Below, in pieces: positions 1 to 5,296 of a stretch of 15,331 nt of DNA (position 1 is its first letter; each line of letters opens with the position of its first letter). Location of the stretch: assembly GCA_034435315.1 (NCBI GenBank), contig DAOTYB010000106.1:1-15331 (forward strand). The letters are read 5' to 3'. This DNA is from VGOB01 sp034435315. GTDB taxonomy: Bacteria > Chloroflexota > Anaerolineae > UBA4142. The position numbers and the translations under genes were made by a program. The notes below the pieces were generated by a model that searched no databases, was not told the origin of the DNA, and was given only the letters and a program-made list of their open reading frames with translations.

Positions 1-305
1 ACGACGACCAGCCCCAGCACAAAGATCGCGAGCGCGAGCAAGCCCAAGCCGATACCTGTCTGCAAGACCAGCGCATCGAGCGGCGAATCGAACGTGAGCG
101 CGCGCAGCGCGCGACGTCCCAGCGCCGCGCCAAGCACGACGAGCGCGCCCGCGACCAACACATCGCCCAGCGCGTTCAGTAGCGCGAGCGCGTTCTCCAC
201 GCTGAAAGGCTTGTGGACGATGTAATAGTTGAAGACGACGAGAAAAATCCACGCGAGCGCGAACAGGATTAGCAGAAATTTTAGAGGAGTTTTCTCTTGA
301 CGCAT
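1..305 (-). CDS. N-terminal part of a polytopic membrane protein (possible glycosyltransferase)
   Basis: Only the first ~101 codons are in the window; the gene runs off the left edge. The reading frame starting at ATG 305 begins MRQEKTPLKFLLILFALAWI, a short basic N-terminus followed by a strong membrane helix. A loop (FNYYIVHKPFSVENALALL) and at least two more hydrophobic segments follow (GDVLVAGALVVLGAALG and GLGLLALAIFVLGLVV). The alternating hydrophobic pattern and codon use support real coding. The N-terminal layout resembles multi-spanning glycosyltransferases (GT-C type) seen in Chloroflexota, and the next gene upstream is itself a membrane glycosyltransferase, but no catalytic motif is visible in this fragment. 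No convincing Shine-Dalgarno sequence precedes the ATG. It lies about 130 nt downstream of the GT87-like gene in the same direction, separated by a large hairpin. Confidence 0.6.
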   Translation of the reverse strand, partial: MRQEKTPLKFLLILFALAWIFLVVFNYYIVHKPFSVENALALLNALGDVLVAGALVVLGAALGRRALRALTFDSPLDALVLQTGIGLGLLALAIFVLGLVV

Positions 306-332
306 AGAGCGCACTCATCGTGCAAGTCTTTG

Positions 333-400
333 TCCACGAAGGTCACGAAGAACACGAAGAAAAAAATAAAATCTTCGTGTGCCTTCGTGTCCTTCGTGGA
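333..400. repeat. Imperfect inverted repeat built from CACGAAG words
   Basis: Left arm 333-360 and right arm 372-400 are near-complementary: about 25 paired positions with one mismatch and a small offset, around an A-rich loop (361-371). Each arm is made of the word CACGAAG (or CTTCGTG) repeated at short intervals. It sits in the gap between the two minus-strand membrane-protein genes. It could fold in RNA as a transcript-end or stabilising hairpin, but there is no clean T-run on either side. Its architecture matches the other word arrays in the window. Confidence 0.8.
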
Positions 401-416
401 GAAACGCTTGGTTTCA

Positions 417-434
417 GTTTGTCCAAGGACAAAC
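417..434. repeat. Small perfect palindrome just after the GT87-like gene
   Basis: GTTTGTCC (417-424) and GGACAAAC (427-434) are exact reverse complements. As RNA this gives about 7 bp with a CAAG/CTTG loop. It starts 2 nt beyond the stop codon (436-438) of the minus-strand glycosyltransferase gene, where a terminator or mRNA-end hairpin would lie. There is no T-run, so intrinsic termination is uncertain. The motif TTTGTCC also recurs nearby at about 329, 440 and 522. Confidence 0.5.
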
Positions 435-435
435 C

Positions 436-1422
436 TCAAATTTGTCCTGTGTTCTCGCGCGACAAAAAGTACAGGGCGGCGAGCGGAATCAGCGCGTAAC
501 CGCCGCCAAAGTTACCCATCAGTTTGTCCAGCCCAAACGCAAGCCACGACAAACCAGTCACAACCACAATTGGCTTTTGTCCACGCAGCGTTGGAATCGT
601 CATAACAAGATTCGAGCCAAATAGAATCGGGTTCAGCATCAAGTTGAACAATTGGCAAATTGCCGCGCGCTGTTCTGTTGCACGCCAGGCGCGCCAACTC
701 CAAGCCACCATCGCTATCAACGTTACGATAACAATCAGCCAACCCCCAGCACCTAACTCTTTCCACGCCCAAACCGAACCGGTCATCGCTGGCAACAGCG
801 CTGTCGTCTGCGCGGCACGTTCAGGGATAACGGCGAGCATTTGCGCGATCCAGTTTGGATTGATGATAAAAGCAGGCATGTAGAAAATTGTCATCGCTAT
901 CGCAAACACTCCCAGATTCTTCCAATCACGCGTCGTCAGCCAATGCCCGAGGGCGTACATCACCGCAAGGATAGCCAACTGCGGTTTGAACAACACCAGT
1001 GCCGTGCCCAGCCCTGCCCACACTTGTCTGTTCTGTACAAGCCACGCCAGCGGCAGCAACAACCAGCCATCCAGCATTCCATCACCGACGACGAGCCAGA
1101 GCGGTACAAAACCAAAGAGCGGAATCGCCTGACGACGGAACAGTAGCAAAATGAAAGCGAAAGGTACGATGACCCAAACAATACGAAACCAGTCAGGCAA
1201 TAGCGAGAGTGGGACGAAAATCCAGAGGATGGTTGGAAGAGGATAGAAACGCCCCGTCCCCAAAGGATTGCGCCCTTGCCACACCGCTTCGCCCATCTGG
1301 GTGTATTGCCAGTAATCGTAGGGATGCCACACTTGCATTACGCGTGGCAAGAACAGAACAACCTCCAGAATAAACAACAGCACAACGATGATCAACAATC
1401 CACGCAAGAGATTACGCCGCAT
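436..1422 (-). CDS. GT87-like (DUF2029) membrane glycosyltransferase
   Basis: A 328-aa polytopic membrane protein. The start is placed at ATG 1422, 2 nt after the TGA of the DUF362 gene. The frame stays open further upstream, but that part lies inside the DUF362 gene and is basic and non-hydrophobic. After a first membrane helix (residues 7-25) comes the loop HPYDYWQYTQMGEAVWQGRN, with an acidic residue (D36) where GT-C enzymes carry a catalytic Asp. The family-like stretch FYPLPTILWIFVPLSLLP (59-76) and FKPQLAIL (145-152) follow, then further helices. These features match the GT87/DUF2029 family, which includes polyprenyl-phosphate-mannose-dependent mannosyltransferases. The likely role is adding a sugar to a lipid-linked or surface glycan on the outer face of the membrane; donor and acceptor are not visible. 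It is probably co-transcribed with the two genes before it. Confidence 0.72.
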   Translation of the reverse strand: MRRNLLRGLLIIVVLLFILEVVLFLPRVMQVWHPYDYWQYTQMGEAVWQGRNPLGTGRFYPLPTILWIFVPLSLLPDWFRIVWVIVPFAFILLLFRRQAIPLFGFVPLWLVVGDGMLDGWLLLPLAWLVQNRQVWAGLGTALVLFKPQLAILAVMYALGHWLTTRDWKNLGVFAIAMTIFYMPAFIINPNWIAQMLAVIPERAAQTTALLPAMTGSVWAWKELGAGGWLIVIVTLIAMVAWSWRAWRATEQRAAICQLFNLMLNPILFGSNLVMTIPTLRGQKPIVVVTGLSWLAFGLDKLMGNFGGGYALIPLAALYFLSRENTGQI

Positions 1423-1424
1423 CG

Positions 1425-2486
1425 TCACCCCATCTGCGGCGGGCGTGCGAATTGACGTCGCAATCGCGCCAGTGCTTCGCCCACGATTTCGATCTTGCTT
1501 TCGTCTATCGCGCCCACACCTGCCCACGCGCCAAAATCGAGATAGTCAATCTGCGCAGGATCGAATCCCATCAACCGCGCGCACGTGGCATCCACAGCGA
1601 GCAAATCGTTGCCCGCGACAATCACGCCGCTCGGCACGGCGTTGCCAAACAGTGGCCCATCGCCTTCCAAACCGACAATGCCGTCCACGACCGCGCACGC
1701 GCGCGTAGGAAGTGAATCGGCAAGTTCGGCGAGAAACGCGGGGATGCCTTGAATGTGCAAGGTGTTCTTGGGCCAACCGTATTTTATCCCAGGAACAATC
1801 CCAAACAAATTCTTCACACTCACCGAAACCTGCGTCCAGTGATGCGTCTTCATTTTCGGCAGCGACACCAGCACATCGGCATCCCGAATCGTGCGCGCGA
1901 CGAAGAGCGTTTTGAGTCTTGTGTAACCACCGCGCAACGGTATCTCGACAATGTCGTCATAGTTGAGGTCAACGAACGGCACACGCTCGCGCGCAAGCAA
2001 ATCGGTGTAGCCGGTCGCGTCGAGAACCGCCTGCACGTCGCGGCGAAACGTCGTCCCTTCCGCGACGATGATTTCGCGCGCGCCGAGTTCGCGCGCCAGA
2101 TGAATCAGCGCTTGTGTGACGCGCGGATGCGTAAAGCATGGCAAATCTTCGACCACATCCACAAGATTGGGTTTGAGGACAACGCGCGCGCCGCGCACAT
2201 CGGGCAGCGCGGCATCGCGCCATGCCGCACGCACCGCGCCCAACACATCGGCATCGTACGTCGCGCACGCGGCGAGCGCGACGCGCGCGGGTGGCGCGAA
2301 GAATCGCGCGAGATTGCCGCGCAGCATCCAGCGAAACCAGCGCTCGAATCCGACCGGCTCGGTTGCCTGCTGAATCACCCGCGCGCCGGCTACAATGCCG
2401 GTGACAAGCGCGAGGCGGAGAAAAGCGCGGCGCGTCAAGCCATTTTCGATTTTTGATTCTTGATTTTCGATTTCTTCGCGTCTCAC
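1425..2486 (-). CDS. Tat-targeted DUF362 domain protein
   Basis: 353 aa. Motifs typical of DUF362: VVLKPNLVD (102-110), FTHPRVTQAL (118-127), LPKMKTHHWTQVSVSVKNLFG (209-229), VDGIVGLEGDGP (267-278) and AVDA (297-300). The N-terminus carries a twin-arginine signal, LTRRAFLRLALVTGIVAGA (17-35), so the protein is probably exported folded, often a sign of a bound cofactor. The function of the DUF362 family is not established; no ferredoxin-type cysteine motif is seen here. The start is GTG 2486, which overlaps the TGA of the upstream gene by 4 nt and so suggests translational coupling. A TTG nearer the RR motif is an alternative. The first ~16 residues (IENQESKIEN) are encoded by a 7-nt word array and are probably not functional sequence. 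The gene ends 2 nt before the glycosyltransferase start. Confidence 0.88.
   Translation of the reverse strand: MRREEIENQESKIENGLTRRAFLRLALVTGIVAGARVIQQATEPVGFERWFRWMLRGNLARFFAPPARVALAACATYDADVLGAVRAAWRDAALPDVRGARVVLKPNLVDVVEDLPCFTHPRVTQALIHLARELGAREIIVAEGTTFRRDVQAVLDATGYTDLLARERVPFVDLNYDDIVEIPLRGGYTRLKTLFVARTIRDADVLVSLPKMKTHHWTQVSVSVKNLFGIVPGIKYGWPKNTLHIQGIPAFLAELADSLPTRACAVVDGIVGLEGDGPLFGNAVPSGVIVAGNDLLAVDATCARLMGFDPAQIDYLDFGAWAGVGAIDESKIEIVGEALARLRRQFARPPQMG
2441..2477. repeat. 7-nt word array (GATTTTC type) in the DUF362 5' end
   Basis: The trinucleotide GAT recurs at 2448, 2455, 2462 and 2469, exactly every 7 nt, giving units such as GATTTTT, GATTCTT and GATTTTC. It encodes the first residues of the DUF362 protein before its Tat motif. 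Confidence 0.8.
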
Positions 2487-3367
2487 GTTTCAGGTTTTAC
2501 TTTTACGTTTTGCGTTTTCCGTTTTGCCTTTTGACTTGTCCACGCAATCGCGGTAAGGAACGGATTGCCTTCCCAACTTCCATCCGCGCGTTGCAACGCG
2601 TTCAAGCGCGTTAACGAATCCCCAATCCCTAATCCCCAATCTTCTAACGCCCAAATTCCCCACGCGAGTTCGGCTGATGTTTGCGCCTGTGCAATTGCAT
2701 CGCGCAAATAGCGCAACGCCTTCGTCATTCGTCCTTCGTCCTCCGTCACTCCCACCGCGCGCAGAGCAAGGAGCGCGATGGCGGTGTCTTGAATCGTCGC
2801 GGGAATTTTCTTGTCCAGCATCCACGGATTGCCGATGTTCCAGCCACCATCGGGACACGCGCGATCGTAGAGATAGGCGACGCCGTCACGCACGCGCGCG
2901 TGATCGCGCGCGCCGGTGGCAGCCAGCGCGAGGAGCGCGAGCGCGGTGGGATGCACCCACGCCGCGTCGCCCGGTTGCCAGGGCCAGGCGCCAAGTGTCG
3001 CGTCAATGCGAAACAGGGTGTGAATGGTCTGACGCGCGGCAGGATCGGTGATACGCTGTCCTTCGGTCGCCAGCAACCACTCGACGCCGCGCGCGACGGC
3101 GGCGCGTGCTTCGGAAAAGTCGGCGAGCGCGCGCACTGCCCACGCCGTCATCCAGCCGCTTTCGGAGTCAGGCGCGGCGATGCCCCAGCCGCCATCAGCG
3201 TGTTGAAGTGCAAGGAGAAAATCGCGTCCACACGCGCGCGCGGCAGAATCGGAGAGCGCGAGGAGAACGGCGGCGGTCGGTTCGACGTACGACATTCCGC
3301 CAAGGCGATACCCCCAACCGCCATCGGGATTTTGCGCGCGCAGGAGAAATTCGATAGCGTTCGGCAT
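2483..3367 (-). CDS. Prenyltransferase/squalene-oxidase-repeat (alpha-toroid) protein
   Basis: 294 aa with repeated QW-type motifs of the terpenoid-cyclase/prenyltransferase toroid fold: QNPDGGWG (12-19), QHADGGWG (55-62), CPDGGWN (171-177) and QRADGSW (259-265). It is far shorter than a squalene-hopene cyclase (about 630 aa), and no DxDD catalytic motif is visible, so a true cyclase activity is unlikely. A carbohydrate- or lipid-binding or structural role is as possible, and I cannot name one. Short stretches come from word arrays: TEDEGRMTK (208-216), EDWGLGIGDS (242-251) and a basic tail (279-293). ATG 3367 lies just 7 nt after a possible -10 element, so the mRNA may be leaderless. It is first in a tight three-gene unit with the DUF362 and glycosyltransferase genes. 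Confidence 0.78.
   Translation of the reverse strand: MPNAIEFLLRAQNPDGGWGYRLGGMSYVEPTAAVLLALSDSAARACGRDFLLALQHADGGWGIAAPDSESGWMTAWAVRALADFSEARAAVARGVEWLLATEGQRITDPAARQTIHTLFRIDATLGAWPWQPGDAAWVHPTALALLALAATGARDHARVRDGVAYLYDRACPDGGWNIGNPWMLDKKIPATIQDTAIALLALRAVGVTEDEGRMTKALRYLRDAIAQAQTSAELAWGIWALEDWGLGIGDSLTRLNALQRADGSWEGNPFLTAIAWTSQKAKRKTQNVKVKPET
2485..2533. repeat. 7-nt word array (CGTTTT type) at the 3' end of the prenyltransferase-like gene
   Basis: GTTT cores recur at 2487, 2494, 2507, 2514 and 2521, with degenerate units at 2501 and 2528. The step is 7 nt with one single-base slip. On the minus strand this gives the Lys/Thr/Val-rich C-terminal tail of the prenyltransferase-repeat protein. 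The array covers the stop/start overlap with the DUF362 gene. Confidence 0.75.
2617..2644. repeat. 7-nt word array (AATCCCC) inside the prenyltransferase-like CDS
   Basis: Four units start at 2617, 2624, 2631 and 2638 (AATCCCC, AATCCCT, AATCCCC, AATCTTC). It lies in frame within the gene and encodes the residues around 242-251. Confidence 0.75.
2724..2751. repeat. 7-nt word array (GTCNTTC) inside the prenyltransferase-like CDS
   Basis: Four units start at 2724, 2731, 2738 and 2745 (GTCATTC, GTCCTTC, GTCCTCC, GTCACTC). This is the same word family as the arrays at 4604-4659 and 12810-12871. It encodes the stretch TEDEGRMTK. Confidence 0.75.
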
Positions 3368-3374
3368 TGGCTAG

Positions 3375-3403
3375 AGAGTAGCACGCGTGCGTGAGGATGT
3401 CAA
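3375..3403 (-). promoter_or_regulatory. Candidate promoter of the prenyltransferase/DUF362/GT87 unit
   Basis: On the minus strand a perfect -35 TTGACA (3403-3398) is followed by a 17-nt spacer and a weak -10 TACTCT (3380-3375). Seven nt separate the -10 from the ATG at 3367, so transcription would start at or next to the start codon. No Shine-Dalgarno sequence is present, which fits a leaderless transcript. Confidence 0.45.
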
Positions 3404-3430
3404 GAGGGAAATTGGTATGGCAAAGCCGCA

Positions 3431-3475
3431 GCCAAATTTGCCAAACCTGGCAAATATGCCAAACGTGCCAAACAA
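3431..3475. repeat. 9-nt word array (GCCAAANNT)
   Basis: GCCAAA or GGCAAA cores start at 3431, 3440, 3449, 3458 and 3467, exactly every 9 nt. An inverted copy (TGGCAAA) lies at 3418-3424. It fills the gap between the FemAB gene's 3' end and the next promoter. No gene is seen in 3404-3511. Confidence 0.8.
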
Positions 3476-3511
3476 CCCCAATCCTCGCGGTTGTGATAGT
3501 GACAAAGGAAT

Positions 3512-4567
3512 CTATACCAGTCCGCGGCGATGCCACGCGAGCGCGCGCGTGTAGAGGGCGTACTGCCAGCGCGAAAAAATCACATCGCGCGTTTCGACAT
3601 AGCGTATCACTTGCCCGCCAAAACCCTGCTTGAAGCGATACAACCCGTGCGCGTCGCGCGCGTCGGCGTCAGTCGTCGCACCCAAGCCCCACAAATCATA
3701 GCGCGTGCATCCGCGCGCCTTTGCCCATTGAATCGCCGCCCAGTGCAAAGCGTGGTTCGGCATCCGCTCACGATGCGCGTTCGAGGATGCACCGTAGAGG
3801 TAAATCGCTTCGTCGCCGAATGCGGTGACAAAGATCATCGCGAGCGGTTCGCGCGCGTACTCGGCAACGAAGAGGCGCGCAAGATCGCGCGCGACAAAAA
3901 GATCGAACGCAGCGCGATAGTACGCCTCGGCGTGGATCGCAAATCGGTCGCGCGCGCTGGTAATCTGGAGCAGGCGATAGAACGTCGCGAGGTCGCTCGC
4001 ACCTCCTTCGCGCACGGTCACTCCTTTGCGTTCGGCAAGGCGAATGTTGTAGCGCCACTTTTGTTTCATCTGCGCGAGAATCGCGTCGAGATCGCGCGTG
4101 AGGTCGAGGTGAATGGTGGTGCACGGTTGGATGGAGTTGGAGATTAGAGATTGGAGATTGGAGAGAGTTAGAGATGGGAAATTGGAGATTGGAGATTGCG
4201 GATGGTGTGTTGCGTCGAGCCAGTTCGGTTCGATTTTGAGTGTGAAGGCGCGGCGCGCTTGTGCCGCGCGGCAGAGCGCATCGAAGAGCGCGGCAAGCGT
4301 GGTGTGATCGTTCGGATCGGCGACGGGACCGCGCGGGATGTACGCAAACACCAAGCCCAACGGCAAGCGGCGAAACAAGATTTGCGCGCCAGCGATGATC
4401 GTGTGATCGCGCGTGAGTGCGACGCGCTGCGCGTTCCAGCCAAAGCGCGTTTTCAATTCGCCCCACGCGGAGGTTTGCAGGATGTGACCGCCGCGCGCGG
4501 CGACAAAATCGTCCCATACGCGCGCGTCGGGATTTTCGATGATGCGGAAATCGTTCACGGAGGGCAT
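3512..4567 (-). CDS. FemAB-family aminoacyltransferase (peptidoglycan bridge type)
   Basis: 351 aa from ATG 4567. FemAB/FemX enzymes add amino acids from aminoacyl-tRNA to the peptide of lipid II or related acceptors in the cytoplasm; some relatives modify other surface polymers. Family signs are the N-terminal HILQTSAWGELKTRFGW (28-44), YIPRGPV (76-82), the central MKQKWRYNIRLAERKGV (167-183), YLYGASSNAHRERMPNHALHW (257-277) and the C-terminal YRFKQGFGG (310-318). Two GNAT-like halves fit its length. Residues about 123-146 (PQSPISNFPS and onward) are low-complexity sequence encoded by a 7-nt word array and look like an in-frame insertion between the conserved KIEPNW and TTIHLDL segments. The -10 element overlaps ATG 4567, so GTG 4558 (348 aa, starting VNDF) is an equally good or better start for a leaderless mRNA. 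Confidence 0.85.
   Translation of the reverse strand: MPSVNDFRIIENPDARVWDDFVAARGGHILQTSAWGELKTRFGWNAQRVALTRDHTIIAGAQILFRRLPLGLVFAYIPRGPVADPNDHTTLAALFDALCRAAQARRAFTLKIEPNWLDATHHPQSPISNFPSLTLSNLQSLISNSIQPCTTIHLDLTRDLDAILAQMKQKWRYNIRLAERKGVTVREGGASDLATFYRLLQITSARDRFAIHAEAYYRAAFDLFVARDLARLFVAEYAREPLAMIFVTAFGDEAIYLYGASSNAHRERMPNHALHWAAIQWAKARGCTRYDLWGLGATTDADARDAHGLYRFKQGFGGQVIRYVETRDVIFSRWQYALYTRALAWHRRGLV
4137..4202. repeat. 7-nt word array (TTGGAGA) inside femAB
   Basis: Nine units of 7 nt (TTGGAGA with variants TTAGAGA, TGGGAAA and TTGCGGA), interrupted by one extra GAG at 4165-4167. The total of 66 nt keeps the reading frame. It is one-directional, unlike the intergenic arrays. Confidence 0.88.
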
Positions 4568-4574
4568 TATAACA
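4566..4574 (-). promoter_or_regulatory. Extended -10 promoter of the FemAB gene
   Basis: The minus strand reads TGT followed by TATAAT (4571-4566), a perfect -10 with a TGn extension; no -35 match is seen. The last two bases of the hexamer are the first two of ATG 4567. The next in-frame start, GTG 4558, is 7 nt downstream of the hexamer, the same distance as at the prenyltransferase-like gene. Confidence 0.55.
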
Positions 4575-4603
4575 CAAGAAGGCGCAGAAGGGCGAATGAT
4601 GGA

Positions 4604-4659
4604 GGACGAAGGACGAACGACGAACGATTTTGGTCTTTCGTCATTCGTCTTTCGTCATC
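4604..4659. repeat. Inverted 7-nt word array (GACGAA/TTCGTC) upstream of nuoA
   Basis: Eight 7-nt units start at 4604 and keep phase through the inversion point at about 4631: four GACGAA-type units, then four TTCGTC-type units. It can fold on itself. It lies between the divergent FemAB and nuo promoters and ends 7 nt before the nuo -35 box. Confidence 0.85.
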
Positions 4660-4666
4660 CCGCAAT

Positions 4667-4695
4667 TTCACAATTCTGAATCCGTGTGGTATAAT
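4667..4695 (+). promoter_or_regulatory. Sigma-70 type promoter of the nuo operon
   Basis: -35 TTCACA (4667-4672, one mismatch to consensus), 17-nt spacer, -10 TATAAT (4690-4695, perfect) preceded by a TGn extension (4687-4689). It predicts a short 5' leader of about 35 nt carrying the strong SD AAAGGAG at 4722-4728, 9 nt from the nuoA ATG. Confidence 0.8.
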
Positions 4696-4737
4696 AATTG
4701 TGTTGTTAGCATCATCCCTCCAAAGGAGTAGCCACTC

Positions 4738-5112
4738 ATGCTCGATCGCTATGGCATTGTTGCGCTCTTTGCCTTTGTGGCTGTCATCTTTCCGATCATT
4801 CCTCTGGTGATGGCGTGGGTGATTCGCCCCAAAAAACCCAATCCATCCAAGCGCGCGACGTATGAATGCGGGCTTGAGTTTGAAGATTTCCCCGAACAAG
4901 CACGACAGGTGTGGGTCCAGTTTCGCGTCCAGTATTTCATCTACGCGCTCATCTATGTTGTCTTTGCTATCGAGGTGGTGTACCTGTACCCCTGGGCGGT
5001 GGCGTACAACGCGCTCGGTTTGTTCGCGCTCGTCGAAATGGTGATCTTTCTCGGTATCCTTGTGCTGGCGCTTGCGTACGCCTGGCGCAAGGGACTACTC
5101 GAATGGACATAG
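4738..5112 (+). CDS. nuoA: NADH-quinone oxidoreductase subunit A
   Basis: 124 aa with three membrane helices. NuoA sits at the joint between the quinone cavity and the membrane arm of complex I. The conserved loop TYECG (41-45, Cys44) and the second helix ALIYVVFAIEVVYLYPWAV (70-88) are clear. In that helix most homologues read FDxE; here the Asp is Ala (A77), while the Glu (E79) is kept. E100 in the third helix (LVEMVIF) corresponds to another conserved acid. The start is decided by SD AAAGGAG and the preceding promoter. It is the first gene of the operon. A 184-nt stretch with no gene follows before nuoH, at the place where nuoB, C and D usually lie. Confidence 0.95.
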   Translation: MLDRYGIVALFAFVAVIFPIIPLVMAWVIRPKKPNPSKRATYECGLEFEDFPEQARQVWVQFRVQYFIYALIYVVFAIEVVYLYPWAVAYNALGLFALVEMVIFLGILVLALAYAWRKGLLEWT

Positions 5113-5114
5113 TT

Positions 5115-5296
5115 TAGTCACGTAGTCAAATAGTCGAGTAGTCAGGTAGTCAAATAGTCCGGTAGTCAAATAGTCGAATGGTCTTGCCGTGTGACAGCGC
5201 GACGATGTGACCACCTGACTCCAAGACTAACCGACTACAAGACTAACTGACTATCAGACTAGCCGACTATAGGACTAACCGACGACAGGACTAGGT
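5115..5296. repeat. Facing 8-nt word arrays (TAGTCNNN / GACTANNN) between nuoA and nuoH
   Basis: TAGTC starts at 5115, 5123, 5131, 5139, 5147, 5155, 5163 and 5171, with TGGTC at 5179: nine units exactly 8 nt apart. The opposing arm has GACTA-type cores at 5217, 5225, 5233, 5241, 5249, 5257, 5265, 5273, 5281 and 5289, again exactly 8 nt apart. The 5-nt cores are complementary, while the 3-nt fillers vary freely. A 33-nt unique loop (5184-5216) separates the arms. The nuoH ATG falls one unit after the last core, and its weak SD AGGA (5287-5290) is inside the array. No gene is seen here. Confidence 0.95.

Noticed and set aside
297..605. Small plus-strand genes at the left end (297-605, 379-624)
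   Set aside because: They cross the CACGAAG hairpin and lie opposite the GT87-like gene's 3' end; no ribosome site or family match.
1423..1527. Longer GT87-like protein starting at 1527
   Set aside because: The extra 35 residues lie inside the DUF362 coding region, are not membrane-like, and ATG 1422 follows the DUF362 stop directly.
2483..3367. True squalene-hopene cyclase
   Set aside because: Less than half the usual length and no DxDD catalytic motif seen; only the QW-type repeat fold is supported.
5115..5296. CRISPR array
   Set aside because: Repeats of 5 nt with 3-nt fillers and a facing complementary arm are far too short and too regular; no long repeats, spacers or cas genes are present.
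5113..5296. Remnants of nuoB, nuoC or nuoD between nuoA and nuoH
   Set aside because: The gap is 184 nt, nearly all of it word array plus a 33-nt loop; no fragment of these proteins can be read in any frame.
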